From NCBI RefSeq assembly GCF_023897015.1, contig NZ_JAMHFY010000010.1, forward strand, positions 1 through 64,000: DNA of 64,000 bases. The letters run 5' to 3'. This DNA comes from Desulfosporosinus nitroreducens. Lineage in GTDB: Bacteria; Bacillota; Desulfitobacteriia; Desulfitobacteriales; Desulfitobacteriaceae. The translations under genes and the position numbers were made by a program. The notes beneath the pieces were generated by a model. That model searched no databases. It saw only the letters and a list, made by a program, of their open reading frames with translations, and was not told the origin of the DNA. Positions 33,975-43,236 of this stretch are shown here, piece by piece; the first letter of the stretch is position 1; every line of letters starts with the position of its first letter.

Positions 33975-34502
33975 CTAATCCGGTATTCTTTGCATTCCAA
34001 TTTTTAAGTATTTTGCAGCTAGATCGACATAAACCTGTTTTCCCCATGTCCACATTTTTATGTCTTTATCTTCTAGTTCTCTAACCACTTTAGCCGGATT
34101 ACCGGCAACAACGACGTTTTCAGGGATAACCTGATTCTGTTTTACGACTGAACCCTCTGCTACAATAGATTTTGCACCAACTTTCGCTCCAAGACTGACA
34201 ATTGCCCCCATTCCTATCACGGCCCAATCAGCTATGTTGTCAGAATGAATGATCGCTCCATGGCCAAACGTAACTCTGTTTCCGATTTTGCTTAACCCTT
34301 CGGGCCGAATGTGTATTATGACACCTTCTTCGACAGCAGTCTCTGAGCCAATTTCAATCCTACCATAATCCCCGCGCAGAATTGCACCATGCCCAATATA
34401 ACAGTTCTCTCCGATTTTGACATTTCCGATCACTATTGCAGTTTCGCTTACATATGTTCCCGTCCCTATTTCGGGAGTATGACCATCAAAAGCATAAATC
34501 AA
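33975..34502 (-). CDS. Gamma-carbonic-anhydrase-like hexapeptide-repeat protein
   Basis: A 175-residue left-handed beta-helix protein with repeated hexapeptides (IGNVKI-GENCYI-GHGAIL) and three candidate zinc histidines in IIHIRPEG, FGHGAI and IIHSD. The family includes gamma-class carbonic anhydrases and YrdA/PaaY/CaiE-type proteins; activity cannot be judged from sequence. The TTG at 34502 follows AAAGGAG. A hairpin sits about 20 bp upstream of the start. Monocistronic. Confidence 0.82.
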   Translation of the reverse strand: MIYAFDGHTPEIGTGTYVSETAIVIGNVKIGENCYIGHGAILRGDYGRIEIGSETAVEEGVIIHIRPEGLSKIGNRVTFGHGAIIHSDNIADWAVIGMGAIVSLGAKVGAKSIVAEGSVVKQNQVIPENVVVAGNPAKVVRELEDKDIKMWTWGKQVYVDLAAKYLKIGMQRIPD

Positions 34503-34974
34503 TTAATCCGCTCCTTTCAACGCGGCCTGCAATTTTTTGCGAGGCCGCCTCTTTTTATACTAGACCTTCATGCCGCTAACGGCATCTTACCTCATCTTTG
34601 CCACTACAAGGGTTCCCAGTCTGCCTGACGCCAAGCATTAGAAGTAATCATTTTGAATGGGCCAAATTTTAGGAATAATCTGACACAATAATATTTTATC
34701 AAACTACTCTTATTTTTTATGTCGTTTTATGGTGAAGCTGTTGCAGAGGTTTGCGTTACGAAAATATTGTGAGGACTGGAAAGAGAAGAAGAATTTTGCC
34801 GAAATTAGATACGTGTTATAATAATAGATGGTATTCTAAATGAAGTTATACATTTGCGATGTGCTGGTAATACGCGTTTCTGGATTTGTTATTAAAAAGA
34901 GTGAGATTTGCCTTATTGATATATACTTCCTTTGGCTTTGGGGATATATTATTTATAAGTTATAACCTTAAAGA
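34503..34974. other. Intergenic region with leader hairpin
   Basis: No gene was found. GCGGCCT (34522-34528) pairs with AGGCCGC (34542-34548) around an inner GCAA/TTGC stem. On the plus strand it is followed by CTCTTTTTA, so it could terminate plus-strand readthrough; on the minus strand it lies in the leader of the carbonic-anhydrase-like gene just before its ribosome site. The rest is AT-rich and featureless. Confidence 0.45.
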
Positions 34975-35304
34975 TCAGTAATGCTCTCCATTTTCATAGT
35001 AGCGGGGTTTCTCCAAGATCGTGAACATAATATCGACGCTGGGGCAACCAGCTTCATTGATTAATTTGCTGATGGTTTGAGCCACTTGATCTTGAATCTC
35101 TTGCCCTCGGTCAAACCAAGCGATCTCGACAAAAGGATAACTCGTTGCAACTTCCCCATCTAAGACAAAGGTTGAGTGAATCATTTCAAGGGTAAAGTCG
35201 TTCTTTGGAGATTGTGTCACTATTGTCAGTTCATCGATTAGCCGGGTGCTTAGTTTCCGTATCATGTCTATCTCGATTCCACGGATCTTAATTTGCGGCA
35301 TCAT
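34975..35304 (-). CDS. DUF1904 family protein
   Basis: A 109-residue protein with the DUF1904 layout: PQIKIRGIEIDMIRKLS at the start, then FVEIAWFDRGQEIQDQVAQTI and a C-terminal VDIMFTILEKPRYYENGEHY. The fold is related to the 4-oxalocrotonate tautomerase group, but the N-terminal catalytic proline is at position 3 of MMPQ. Function unknown. Two adjacent ATGs (35304 and 35301) lie behind GGAGGGA; the second would expose the proline as residue 2. Confidence 0.82.
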   Translation of the reverse strand: MMPQIKIRGIEIDMIRKLSTRLIDELTIVTQSPKNDFTLEMIHSTFVLDGEVATSYPFVEIAWFDRGQEIQDQVAQTISKLINEAGCPSVDIMFTILEKPRYYENGEHY

Positions 35305-35543
35305 AATCCCTCCATAATATTTGATGATTCATCATAATGCAGCTAGTCTCTCCGGAGGCCAGCTGCATTATGATTACTCGAACGATATGGTTAATTATAC
35401 TGCATAGAGGACAAATCCTCCATATGTTAATAATATTAATTAATGTATTAAATATATTAAATAAATAATTGACATAATTAATAAATTGATTTATTATTTA
35501 ATTGCAGAGAAGTGCAATAATACATGACGCAGAGGTGATATCT

Positions 35544-35951
35544 TTGTCTTATCAGATGCCCCATCAGTGTCCAGTGTGCAATCATGAAATGAAGATTAGT
35601 AAGCTTACTTGTACATACTGTCCTACTAAAATCGAAGGGGAGTTCAGTTCGTGTAAGTTTTGTCGGTTGCCTGCAGAACAGTTAATTTTCATGGAGGCAT
35701 TTATTAAGTGCCGAGGGAATATCAAAGAGGTGGAAAAAGAGTTGGGTATTTCTTATCCGACGGTACGCAGTCGCTTGGACAGTGTTATTGAGGCGCTTGG
35801 ATACGGAGTGGATAAGGAAAAAGACACTGAGAATGGAAAAGGGAACTCCCCTGAGGAAAGTTTGCGCCGACAGGAGATACTAGAAGCTCTTGAGCGGGGA
35901 GAAATATCGGCCCAAGAAGCTACACGACAGATGAGGGAAAGTAATAAGTAA
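35544..35951 (+). CDS. DUF2089 family DNA-binding-like protein
   Basis: A 135-residue protein. The N-terminal zinc-ribbon-like half has CPVCNHEM, CTYCPTKI and CKFCRL (three Cys pairs), followed by a helix-turn-helix-like segment CRGNIKEVEKELGISYPTVRSRLDSVIEALGY and a SHOCT-like tail (ILEALERGEISAQEATRQM). It probably regulates its own operon. The TTG at 35544 is preferred because AGAGGTGAT lies just upstream. First gene of a four-gene unit with a SHOCT protein, an unknown and a YvlD protein. Confidence 0.85.
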   Translation: MSYQMPHQCPVCNHEMKISKLTCTYCPTKIEGEFSSCKFCRLPAEQLIFMEAFIKCRGNIKEVEKELGISYPTVRSRLDSVIEALGYGVDKEKDTENGKGNSPEESLRRQEILEALERGEISAQEATRQMRESNK

Positions 35952-36007
35952 CACTTGAGTTATAGTTAGTTTTTGAAAGTCCAATTGCGTTGAAAGGAGA
36001 GTTGTAA

Positions 36008-36457
36008 ATGAGTAGTGAAAAGATGAAAATTCTCGAGATGATTCAAGAAGGGAAGCTGACAGCCGCAGAAGGTATGGATTTACTTAAGGCGATTGAGGAG
36101 GGAAATTCCCATAAGGAGGCCTCGCAGATATCTGAGAATATGTTTATTAAAAAAGACATATTGTCGGGAGGAGAACGCTTCTTTCGTGTTCGAGTAGTTG
36201 GTGAGAAAACGTTGAAGGTGAATGTGAATGTCCCTTTAAGTCTGATACATTCTGCTTCCAAACTTGTGGTTTATGCAATGAGTTTTATTCCAGCAGACAA
36301 GCGCGCGGAGTTGGAGATGAAGGGCCTTGATTTACATGACATAGATGTGGAGGGACTTGCACGTATAATTGAAGAAAGCCTAGATGGTAAAATCGTAGAC
36401 GTGGAAGTTGCTGATCCAGTAGAGGGAAGAATCAAGGTGGAAGTGTATGTGGACTAA
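36008..36457 (+). CDS. SHOCT-like domain protein
   Basis: A 149-residue protein. The N-terminal SHOCT-like helix pair (KMKILEMIQEGKLTAAEGMDLLKAIEEGN) is followed by a beta-rich region (RFFRVRVVGEKTLKVNVNVPLSLI) and repeated DIDVEGLARIIEESLDGKIVDVEV. Proteins of this type accompany DUF2089 and YvlB/YvlD genes and are thought to belong to a membrane-stress system; the role is unproven. The ATG at 36008 follows AAAGGAG. Its end overlaps the next gene by 11 bp. Confidence 0.8.
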   Translation: MSSEKMKILEMIQEGKLTAAEGMDLLKAIEEGNSHKEASQISENMFIKKDILSGGERFFRVRVVGEKTLKVNVNVPLSLIHSASKLVVYAMSFIPADKRAELEMKGLDLHDIDVEGLARIIEESLDGKIVDVEVADPVEGRIKVEVYVD

Positions 36458-36773
36458 AACAGCCATGCTGTTAATAGTCCAAGTTAAAACTCAAAAGCAT
36501 AGGGGATTAACATTGCCTATACCTGTCTGGGTTGTTGATGAATTCTTCATGGCTCTTACCGACTTAGCTTGGGTTGGGGAAATAGCCTTAAAACATATTC
36601 CACTTCCTCGAGATGAGAAGGATCGAAAACATTTGAATTGGGTTAAAACATTTTCTCCGAGTGGAATTATCTCTGTGGCGCATGCCGTCAGCAAAGATTT
36701 ACGGAAATATAAAGGGCTGGATGTCGTAGATGTGAAGTCAGGAGATATTCAGGTTAAAATTAGCTTAAGGTGA
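36447..36773 (+). CDS. Hypothetical protein of the DUF2089/YvlD operon
   Basis: A 108-residue protein starting MWTKTAMLLIVQVKTQKHRG. The central part (LPIPVWVVDEFFMALTDLAWVGEIAL) is moderately hydrophobic, and the end resembles the beta-rich tail of the preceding gene product (DVVDVKSGDIQVKISLR against DVEVADPVEGRIKVEVYVD). It may be a divergent relative that lost the SHOCT helix. No named family. The ATG at 36447 follows AAGGTGG and overlaps the upstream stop, so translation is coupled. Confidence 0.7.
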   Translation: MWTKTAMLLIVQVKTQKHRGLTLPIPVWVVDEFFMALTDLAWVGEIALKHIPLPRDEKDRKHLNWVKTFSPSGIISVAHAVSKDLRKYKGLDVVDVKSGDIQVKISLR

Positions 36774-36787
36774 ACGGAGGGAAGAGA

Positions 36788-37123
36788 TTGAAACTACAAA
36801 TCTATCGTCTTCTGGTCAATGCACTTGTGTTTTTTGTTGCAGCCCGGTTTATGCCTATAGAAGCCGCAACCCTGCTCCATTTTATCGGAGCGGGAATGGT
36901 CCTGGGTCTTGTCAATTTAATCATTCGTCCATTGCTGATTATATTGACTATTCCGCTGAATCTATTAACCCTAGGAGTTTTCACACTTGTGATTAATACT
37001 TGGATGATCATGCTTACCAGTGCGCTATTCCCAGGATTTGCAGTGCATGGGTTTGGAGTCGCCTTTCTTGTGTCAATTATGGTATCCTTAGCTAACTGGG
37101 GTTTTACAAAGATAACTCGTTAA
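36788..37123 (+). CDS. YvlD-type phage-holin-like membrane protein
   Basis: A 111-residue membrane protein with four hydrophobic segments and the DUF360/phage-holin-family-4-like core: GAGMVLGLVNLIIRPLLIILTIPLNLLTLGVFTLVINTWMI. The family (YvlD) is a small membrane protein of unknown role, often in cell-envelope-stress operons. The TTG at 36788 follows GGAGGG at 6-nt spacing and begins KLQIYRLLVN; the frame upstream to 36770 includes that ribosome site and is unlikely to be translated. Last gene of the unit. Confidence 0.83.
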   Translation: MKLQIYRLLVNALVFFVAARFMPIEAATLLHFIGAGMVLGLVNLIIRPLLIILTIPLNLLTLGVFTLVINTWMIMLTSALFPGFAVHGFGVAFLVSIMVSLANWGFTKITR

Positions 37124-37177
37124 AAATCCCAATAGTCTCTCAAGAATTTAGAAGCAATTACAAAACATAATTAAGAG

Positions 37178-37219
37178 CTGGAGAATAAATTGATAACAAC
37201 AATTTGTTCTCCAGTTTTT
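37178..37219 (+). terminator. Terminator of the DUF2089-YvlD operon
   Basis: A 15-bp stem with one G-U pair (37178-37192 with 37200-37214), 7-nt loop and a T5 run. Confidence 0.9.
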
Positions 37220-37330
37220 CATTTAGACTATTAAAGTTGAGTTAAAGGCTCCATGGAGCGTAATCGTTGTCACGTTATGCTAATAGTTCCATTACTATAT
37301 AAGTAGCCTAAAGAAACGGGGAGTTTCAGT

Positions 37331-38641
37331 ATGTTTGGAATACCGGAGAGACATTTTGCACGTTACTTCGAGATCCTTTCCATACTCGTCAGACATGGAT
37401 TCGGCTATTTGCTTATCCCAGGAAATTTAAACACAATGCAGGAGAAAAACTTAGGAATTGTTGGAGTTCATCTGAGAAAGGCCTTCGAGGAATTGGGCGC
37501 GGCTTTTATTAAAATTGGACAAATAGCAAGTACTCGGTCGGATTTACTTCCGCAACCTATAATTCACGAATTAGAGAAACTCCAAGACCGTGTTCCTCCG
37601 CTTTCCTTTGGGATAGTATGCAGAGTAGTCGAGGATTCTTTAGAGTCCAGTATGGAGTCAGTCTTTAAAGAATTTGATCCTATTCCGCTTGCAGCGGCGT
37701 CGATTGGTCAAGTACATCGGGCAGTATTGCATAATGGGGAAAGGGTGGCAGTAAAAGTTCAGCGCCCATTTCTTCGCGAGACTGTTAAAATAGATTTGGA
37801 AATTTTCCAAGTCATTATCAGCCGAATTGAACAAAGAACGCAGTGGGGAAAACGCTATCCTATTCGCTTGATATTTGAGGAGTTTTCAGAGACGATCAAA
37901 GGGGAATTGGATTTTATTAATGAAGGGAAAAATGCCGAAAAAGTTTCAAAATCTTGTAAGAGAAAATGCGATTTAGTAATTCCAAAGATTTATTGGGAAT
38001 TGACTTATCCTGCAGTTTTAACAATGGAGTATATTTCAGGGATTCCCTTGCTAAAAGTTACACGGGAAACCACTCATAATACTCATCGAATCGCCGATCG
38101 ATTAAGTAAAGCGCTTCTCCATCAAATTTTTCTGGATGGGAGTTACCATGGTGATCCTCATCCTGGTAATATTCTTATTTTGCCCGACGATAAAATTGCC
38201 TTGATCGATTTCGGGATTTCTGGACATCTATCCCGTTCTATGAGAAATGAAATATTGTCATTAGTTTCTGGACTCGTTCGAGGAAATGATGCATTCGTTT
38301 TAAAGACTCTCTCGCAAATGGGGATAGTTGCTGATACAGTGGACCGAAAAACATTCCAAGCAGATATTGTTGCTTTACGTCATAAACATATGGACGTTAC
38401 CCATAAGAGATTTGAAATGGGGGAATCAATTCAGGACTTTTTTGATATTATTTTTCGGCATGGAATTCACATTCCTTCTGAATTTGTTCTCTTAGGTAAA
38501 ACCTTGCTGACTCTGGAGAAAACTTTAAAAGATTTAGACCCTGCTATAAGCTTGCTCGAACAAGTTAAACCGATTAGTCAAAAATATATTTGGAAGAAGC
38601 TGTTGCTTGGAAATATATGGATGTTTTTTCGGAGGGGCTAG
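37331..38641 (+). CDS. ABC1/AarF/UbiB-family atypical kinase
   Basis: A 436-residue UbiB-family protein. FIKIGQIASTRSDLLP is the KxGQ motif, AAASIGQVHRAVL the Ala-rich loop, followed by VAVKVQRP, DGSYHGDPHPGNI (catalytic loop) and IDFGISG (metal-binding DFG). Family members support quinone synthesis or membrane-lipid handling, probably as ATPases rather than protein kinases. The usual two C-terminal transmembrane helices are not evident: the protein stops soon after the kinase core (WMFFRRG), so it looks shortened compared with the 550-residue form. The ATG at 37331 follows GGGGAG. Confidence 0.87.
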   Translation: MFGIPERHFARYFEILSILVRHGFGYLLIPGNLNTMQEKNLGIVGVHLRKAFEELGAAFIKIGQIASTRSDLLPQPIIHELEKLQDRVPPLSFGIVCRVVEDSLESSMESVFKEFDPIPLAAASIGQVHRAVLHNGERVAVKVQRPFLRETVKIDLEIFQVIISRIEQRTQWGKRYPIRLIFEEFSETIKGELDFINEGKNAEKVSKSCKRKCDLVIPKIYWELTYPAVLTMEYISGIPLLKVTRETTHNTHRIADRLSKALLHQIFLDGSYHGDPHPGNILILPDDKIALIDFGISGHLSRSMRNEILSLVSGLVRGNDAFVLKTLSQMGIVADTVDRKTFQADIVALRHKHMDVTHKRFEMGESIQDFFDIIFRHGIHIPSEFVLLGKTLLTLEKTLKDLDPAISLLEQVKPISQKYIWKKLLLGNIWMFFRRG

Positions 38642-38879
38642 AGAGACAGACACTACTGTTTAGCAATAAACATAAAGTGAAGTATAGATAGGTTGCAAAA
38701 CAGGCAACTTAAGCCCACCACTGATCAAACAAGAATAAGCTTTAAGGAATAAAGTATAAAAGTGACTTTGCCAGTCAGAATACGATTTTTAGAAGTATAT
38801 TAGAACTTTACTAGCGCTGGCGCCTGAAGGACTGGCGCTAGCCGAATTTTCTAGCGAATATTTTAGGTGAGGTGGACCC

Positions 38880-39890
38880 ATGCAAATAGGAATGTTGGCG
38901 CTTCTCGGAAAAACAGTTTCGCTCATGGAGAATTTAGGCTTTTTATGGCTTGTTCATACTGGGTATGAACTTAATCTTTGGGAACGCCTTCTGAAAGAAG
39001 AGACTAAAGAGAATATACTGGCAGAAAACCCAAATTGGGACGCTCTTTTACTGGATCATTGGCTGGAACAGGCCAAGAGTCAAGAACTCATAGTTTTCAC
39101 TAATGGAAGATATCAGCTGAGTAAAACAGGCAGAGCCATTCATGATTACCGTGACTATGGCTTAGAAGCGATGTACAAAGAGTTTGCCCTTCATTGGGGG
39201 CCTTGTTTTGCGCAATTGCCTGATTTAATTAAGAGCAAAATTCCTCGGGGACAGATGGATAGTGAAATGGAAAATGAGCTCATCTCCAGAGCCTCTAAAT
39301 CTTCAGAACTATTTGTCTGGCCGGTGCTTAAGGGGAAATGTGAAAAGGATCGTTGGCATAACGTTTTAGATGCAGGCTGCGGGGAAGCAGTGTTGCTACA
39401 AAGATTGGCCGATGAATTTCCGAGATTAAGAGGAGTGGGTCTTGAGATTAATCCCTCCGTAGCTAATCGGGCTGGAGTTGCAACGGAATCTTATCAAGGG
39501 CGAATTCGAATCGAGTCGATGGATGTTTTTGAGTTCAAAGATACTCCGGGAACGTATGATTGTTGTCTGCTTAATAACAATATCTACTATTTCAACGGTG
39601 AAAAACGCAGGGAACTTTTAAATTCGCTTATGCAACTATTAAGACCAGGCGGACAAATCGGGATTTTGACAGCTCTTCGCGGAGGAGCTCCTGCTTTTCA
39701 AATATTCAAGACCCATATTCCGCAAAATTTAATGAGCTTTTTTCTGGCCTGTCATGAGGGTTTTGAGGGATTACCTTTAGAAGAAGAGATGTTAGATCTC
39801 TTAGAACGAACTGGTTTTAGTCAGATTGAAGTGATTCCGTTACCTTTTAAAGTCTCTCATTATTTCTTTGCCAGAAAGCCGTTTGAGTGA
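38880..39890 (+). CDS. SAM-dependent methyltransferase with N-terminal winged-helix-like region
   Basis: A 336-residue class I methyltransferase. SAM motif I is NVLDAGCGEAVLLQRL (about 162-177), with GVGLEINPS (motif II) and RPGGQIGILTALRGG (post-motif III). The first 140 residues resemble the dimerisation/winged-helix part of O-methyltransferases (YELNLWERLL, LSKTGRAIHDYRDYG). Substrate unknown. It lies 67 bp before an ABC ATPase gene and a permease gene on the same strand, so it may modify the exported compound. The ATG at 38880 follows GAGGTGG. A 7-bp CTAGCGC/GCGCTAG hairpin lies upstream. Confidence 0.82.
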   Translation: MQIGMLALLGKTVSLMENLGFLWLVHTGYELNLWERLLKEETKENILAENPNWDALLLDHWLEQAKSQELIVFTNGRYQLSKTGRAIHDYRDYGLEAMYKEFALHWGPCFAQLPDLIKSKIPRGQMDSEMENELISRASKSSELFVWPVLKGKCEKDRWHNVLDAGCGEAVLLQRLADEFPRLRGVGLEINPSVANRAGVATESYQGRIRIESMDVFEFKDTPGTYDCCLLNNNIYYFNGEKRRELLNSLMQLLRPGGQIGILTALRGGAPAFQIFKTHIPQNLMSFFLACHEGFEGLPLEEEMLDLLERTGFSQIEVIPLPFKVSHYFFARKPFE

Positions 39891-39957
39891 AAAATAAACT
39901 CAGTATCTTGAAATTGAAGTTCTTAAAGAAGAGGTTTTACTAAGGAAGAGTGAAGAA

Positions 39958-40833
39958 ATGATTGAGGTTAAAGAACTGAACAAATTGTATTCTGAAGGAC
40001 GAGGAGTAAGGAATCTTAATTTTCAAGTCGATGCTGGAAAAGCGTTTGGGTTTCTTGGACCGAATGGGGCAGGGAAGACAACGACCATTCGTCTTCTAAT
40101 GGGATTTTTAAAGCCGGATTCAGGACGAGTAACCATAAATGAAATTGATTGCTGGAAAGAAAAAGCAGAAGTTAAGAAGATCGTCAGCTACCTGCCGGGC
40201 GAACTTCATTTTATGGAGAGCTTAACAGCCCTTGACTTTTTAGATCTGATTGCCAGAATGCATGGCAATAAACGGCAAATAAAGAGGAATCGAGATTATT
40301 TAGCAAGTGCCCTGGAATTGGATCTAAAAATTCTCATTCGGAAGATGTCTAAGGGGATGAAGCAGAAGTTAGGGATAATTGCGGCCTTAATGTTGGATAA
40401 GAAAGTTCTTATTTTTGACGAACCGACTTCTGGATTAGACCCTTTAATGCAAAAAGTATTTATTGATTTAATCCTGGGGGAAAAGAAAAGAGGAAAGACT
40501 TTGTTTATGTCTTCCCACCAATTTGTGGAGATTGATCGCACATGTGAACACGTTGGAATAATTCGTGAGGGAGAACTTTTAACCATTCAGAGTATCTCTC
40601 AGCTTAGAGATGCGGAGCATCAAACGTTTGAAATTGAAGTCGAGAATGAAGAAGAATTAGAGTTTCTTAAACAAAGGCAACTAAATCTAGTCAATATTCA
40701 GGAGAAATCCTGTATGATCCGTATTACGGGTGAAATGGATAAACTATGGCTGGCTCTGACTCAGGTTCATGTAATAAGCTTTAGGCAACGTTCTTTGGAG
40801 TTAGAAGAGGCCTTTATGGATTTTTATCGGTAG
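39958..40833 (+). CDS. ABC transporter ATP-binding protein
   Basis: A 291-residue ABC ATPase: Walker A LGPNGAGKTTT (about 35), signature region MSKGMKQKLGIIAAL (SKGMK replaces LSGGQ), Walker B VLIFDEPTSGLDP, H-loop SSHQF. A C-terminal domain of about 70 residues follows. It pairs with the permease encoded 51 bp downstream. The ATG at 39958 follows AAGGAAGAGTG. Confidence 0.9.
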   Translation: MIEVKELNKLYSEGRGVRNLNFQVDAGKAFGFLGPNGAGKTTTIRLLMGFLKPDSGRVTINEIDCWKEKAEVKKIVSYLPGELHFMESLTALDFLDLIARMHGNKRQIKRNRDYLASALELDLKILIRKMSKGMKQKLGIIAALMLDKKVLIFDEPTSGLDPLMQKVFIDLILGEKKRGKTLFMSSHQFVEIDRTCEHVGIIREGELLTIQSISQLRDAEHQTFEIEVENEEELEFLKQRQLNLVNIQEKSCMIRITGEMDKLWLALTQVHVISFRQRSLELEEAFMDFYR

Positions 40834-40884
40834 TTCTCGCGGTTTTAACGAGAGACTAAAGTTACAACTTAAGGTGGGGTGACT

Positions 40885-41691
40885 ATGAATAGAGCATTGT
40901 TTCGGGCAATGTTTAAGCAACACCGCAAGAAAATAGCCGCGATTTCCACAGGAATCTTTCTCTACGAGGGACTTCTGACATGGGTTTACCCAGTAGTTGC
41001 TAAGAATCCGGCGGTAGCGCAGGTGGCAGAGTCTATTCCATCCGCTGTAAAGACGGTGTTCGGAGTTCCTGAAAACGCACGCACAGATACATTTGAAGCC
41101 TTTATCTCAGGCCAGTTTTTTTCAAGGATCTGGGTTATGCTCATGGCCTTTCATGGAATTCAAACTGCAAATGCCCTGTTAGCCAAAATGATCGATGATT
41201 GCTCTTTGGCACTTCTTCTATCTACACCAGTATCACGAGGCGAGATTTTATCAACTCAGGCTGGAGTGTTGGTTAGCTCAGGCGCTGTTTTAGTTGCTGT
41301 CACAATCGGGGGACTCTTTTTCGGCACCTCTCGTTTTGGAATACCAATCAACCATGGAAATTATATTCTATTAGGAATCTTAGGGCTTGCTTTGTTCACG
41401 CTGATTGAACTCTATAGTCTATTCTTCTCAGCATGGCTAATTGAAGAAGAACGTGCTGTAACTTATGCAGCGGGTTTAACCCTGTTATTTTACAGTCTGG
41501 ATATCGCAGGCGGACTCAGTGATAAATACTCTTGGCTAAGAAACCTCTCTCTTTTCCGGTGGTTTCAGCCCCAATCTATATTAGAAGGAACTACAAACCC
41601 AATAGGGTCGATTATAGGGCTTAATGCCTGTTCAGCAGTCCTTTGGTATTACGCAAAAAAAGTGTTTGAGAGACAGGATCTTACAATTTAG
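40885..41691 (+). CDS. ABC transporter permease (ABC-2 type)
   Basis: A 268-residue membrane protein with six hydrophobic segments and an extracytoplasmic loop after the first (VYPVVAKNPAVAQVAESIP). The layout matches ABC-2-type permeases, and LLLSTPVSRGEIL is the usual conserved cytoplasmic turn. Substrate unknown. The ATG at 40885 is preferred over the start two codons earlier because the ribosome site (AAGGTGGGG) would overlap the latter. Last gene of the methyltransferase-ABC cluster. Confidence 0.85.
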   Translation: MNRALFRAMFKQHRKKIAAISTGIFLYEGLLTWVYPVVAKNPAVAQVAESIPSAVKTVFGVPENARTDTFEAFISGQFFSRIWVMLMAFHGIQTANALLAKMIDDCSLALLLSTPVSRGEILSTQAGVLVSSGAVLVAVTIGGLFFGTSRFGIPINHGNYILLGILGLALFTLIELYSLFFSAWLIEEERAVTYAAGLTLLFYSLDIAGGLSDKYSWLRNLSLFRWFQPQSILEGTTNPIGSIIGLNACSAVLWYYAKKVFERQDLTI

Positions 41692-41709
41692 TTTATCCTA
41701 GTGAAAATA

Positions 41710-41757
41710 CTCCCCTTGAGAAGATAGTTTTTATAATCTGGCTTCCTTAAGGGGATT
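41710..41757. terminator. Bidirectional terminator
   Basis: An imperfect 11- to 13-bp stem TCCCCTTGAGAAG (41711-41723) with CTTCCTTAAGGGGA (41742-41755) between the convergent permease and MFS genes. Confidence 0.6.
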
Positions 41758-41786
41758 ATAGATAAGGTCAGGTTCTTATTTCTTGG

Positions 41787-42968
41787 TTATAGGGGCAATT
41801 TTTTGCGAAGTAAGGCATAGTACATAACTAGTGCAAACAGTGCAAAAATCGTAGAGCTGCCGTACATGTATACGTAGCTCGTTTTTTGTGCTAAGAAGCC
41901 GAGAGCGACAGCACCTAACCCAATACCCAAGTCCATTGCTACAGCAAATGTTGCATTCGCGGCGCCTCTGCGTTCGGGTGGGGATAAGGATATAACCAAG
42001 GCGTTTAAAATTGGCTGTACGGTTCCAAAGCCAAGGCCGTAAACAACAGCTACCAGTAGAAACATTGGCAAGGAAGATGCCTTAACTAACAAAAGCAAAG
42101 CGATACCTATCAATAATATTCCGGGAACCAGAAATTTACGAACACCATACCGGTCTGCCAGTTTTCCGATGAGTGGGCGGCTAAATAATAAGACCAAGGC
42201 ATAGACAGTAAAGAAGATGCCGATGTTCTTTACTCCGCAGGAGTCTGCGTATAAAGGCAAAAAGGTTATTATTCCACCGTAGGTAAGGGTGATAAAGAAC
42301 AAAACCAAGGCTGGAGGCAAGGCGGTTTTCTCTAAGATTACACCTTTTGCAACGGGTGATTTATTTTCTGACTGAGTTTTTATTCGTGGTATTTCATAAT
42401 TAATAAAAAAGGAACCTACTAATCCGAGGCCGGCCAAAATCGCTGAGCTTGTGAACAAAACAGAGTAATTGCTGTACTTGATTAAGTATAGTCCTAAAGC
42501 CGGCCCGAGAGACATCGCGATTGTGGCAGCAATTCCGTAATAACCCATTCCTTCAGCTCGCCTGGAAGCCGGTATTACATCTGATGCCATTGTTCCAGTG
42601 GCGGTAGTGGATGCACCCCATCCAATGCCGTGAACTACTCTTAGAGCAAGTAAACTAATAATAGTAAAGGCAAGGTTGTAGGCAAGTACTGAAATCAGGA
42701 AAATACTAACCCCAATGATAAGAATTATTCTTCTACCCTTCCGGTCAAGCAAATTTCCAAACCATGGGCGTACTAAGACTGCAGAAAGCGTAAAGATTCC
42801 AACGATTGTTCCTGCTATTGTTTCGTTACCCCCAAGGGTTTGAGCATATAAAGGGAGCGTCGGTAACAGCATATACATCGATAGAAACATCAGAAATGAA
42901 ACAGATAGAATTAGAAAGAAAGTTTTATTCCATATACGATCATTTGCCAGGGAATTAGCTCTAGGCAT
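41787..42968 (-). CDS. MFS transporter
   Basis: A 393-residue, 12-helix major facilitator. The loop 2-3 motif appears as GNLLDRKGRRIILIIG, and the repeat in the second half as GKLADRYGVRKFLVPG. The N-terminal half has VVHGIGWGASTTATGTMASDVIPASRRAEGMGYYG, typical of drug-efflux-like members. It probably exports small molecules by proton antiport. The ATG at 42968 follows GAGGAGGGG. Monocistronic. Confidence 0.9.
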   Translation of the reverse strand: MPRANSLANDRIWNKTFFLILSVSFLMFLSMYMLLPTLPLYAQTLGGNETIAGTIVGIFTLSAVLVRPWFGNLLDRKGRRIILIIGVSIFLISVLAYNLAFTIISLLALRVVHGIGWGASTTATGTMASDVIPASRRAEGMGYYGIAATIAMSLGPALGLYLIKYSNYSVLFTSSAILAGLGLVGSFFINYEIPRIKTQSENKSPVAKGVILEKTALPPALVLFFITLTYGGIITFLPLYADSCGVKNIGIFFTVYALVLLFSRPLIGKLADRYGVRKFLVPGILLIGIALLLLVKASSLPMFLLVAVVYGLGFGTVQPILNALVISLSPPERRGAANATFAVAMDLGIGLGAVALGFLAQKTSYVYMYGSSTIFALFALVMYYALLRKKLPL

Positions 42969-43114
42969 CAGGACCCCTCCTCGTGGTTATTTATTCCAGA
43001 AATAACTTAACAATTAGCAGCAATTTTAAATGGTTTCACTGACAAAATAAATATACTATTAAAAAGTTGCTATGACAACTATTTATTTACTTGAATAAGT
43101 TTTACTCGATGGGA

Positions 43115-43236
43115 GAATTATCCGATCCTAAGACTCCCTCTTATTCAAGTGGGAGTGGGTCCTCGTGCTCTGCTTCGGAGGGGGTAGAGTCCGCCACCGA
43201 AGACTCGATGTTCAGCCCTAGCCGGACGAGTTCACT
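43115..43236 (-). ncRNA. Structured RNA-like element, copy B (short form)
   Basis: On the minus strand it begins AGTGAACTCG with a GTCCGGC/GCTGAAC hairpin that replaces the GTTCAAC/GTTGAAC pair of copies A and C by several compensating changes. GAACATCGAGTCTTCGGTG and GGACTCTACC follow, the latter also in copy A. It ends with the CACTCCCACTT/AAGAGGGAGTCTTA hairpin and GGATAATTC. The 122 nt have almost the same ends as copy A with a short middle. The 83-codon frame on the opposite strand is a chance reading of this element. Confidence 0.5.
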
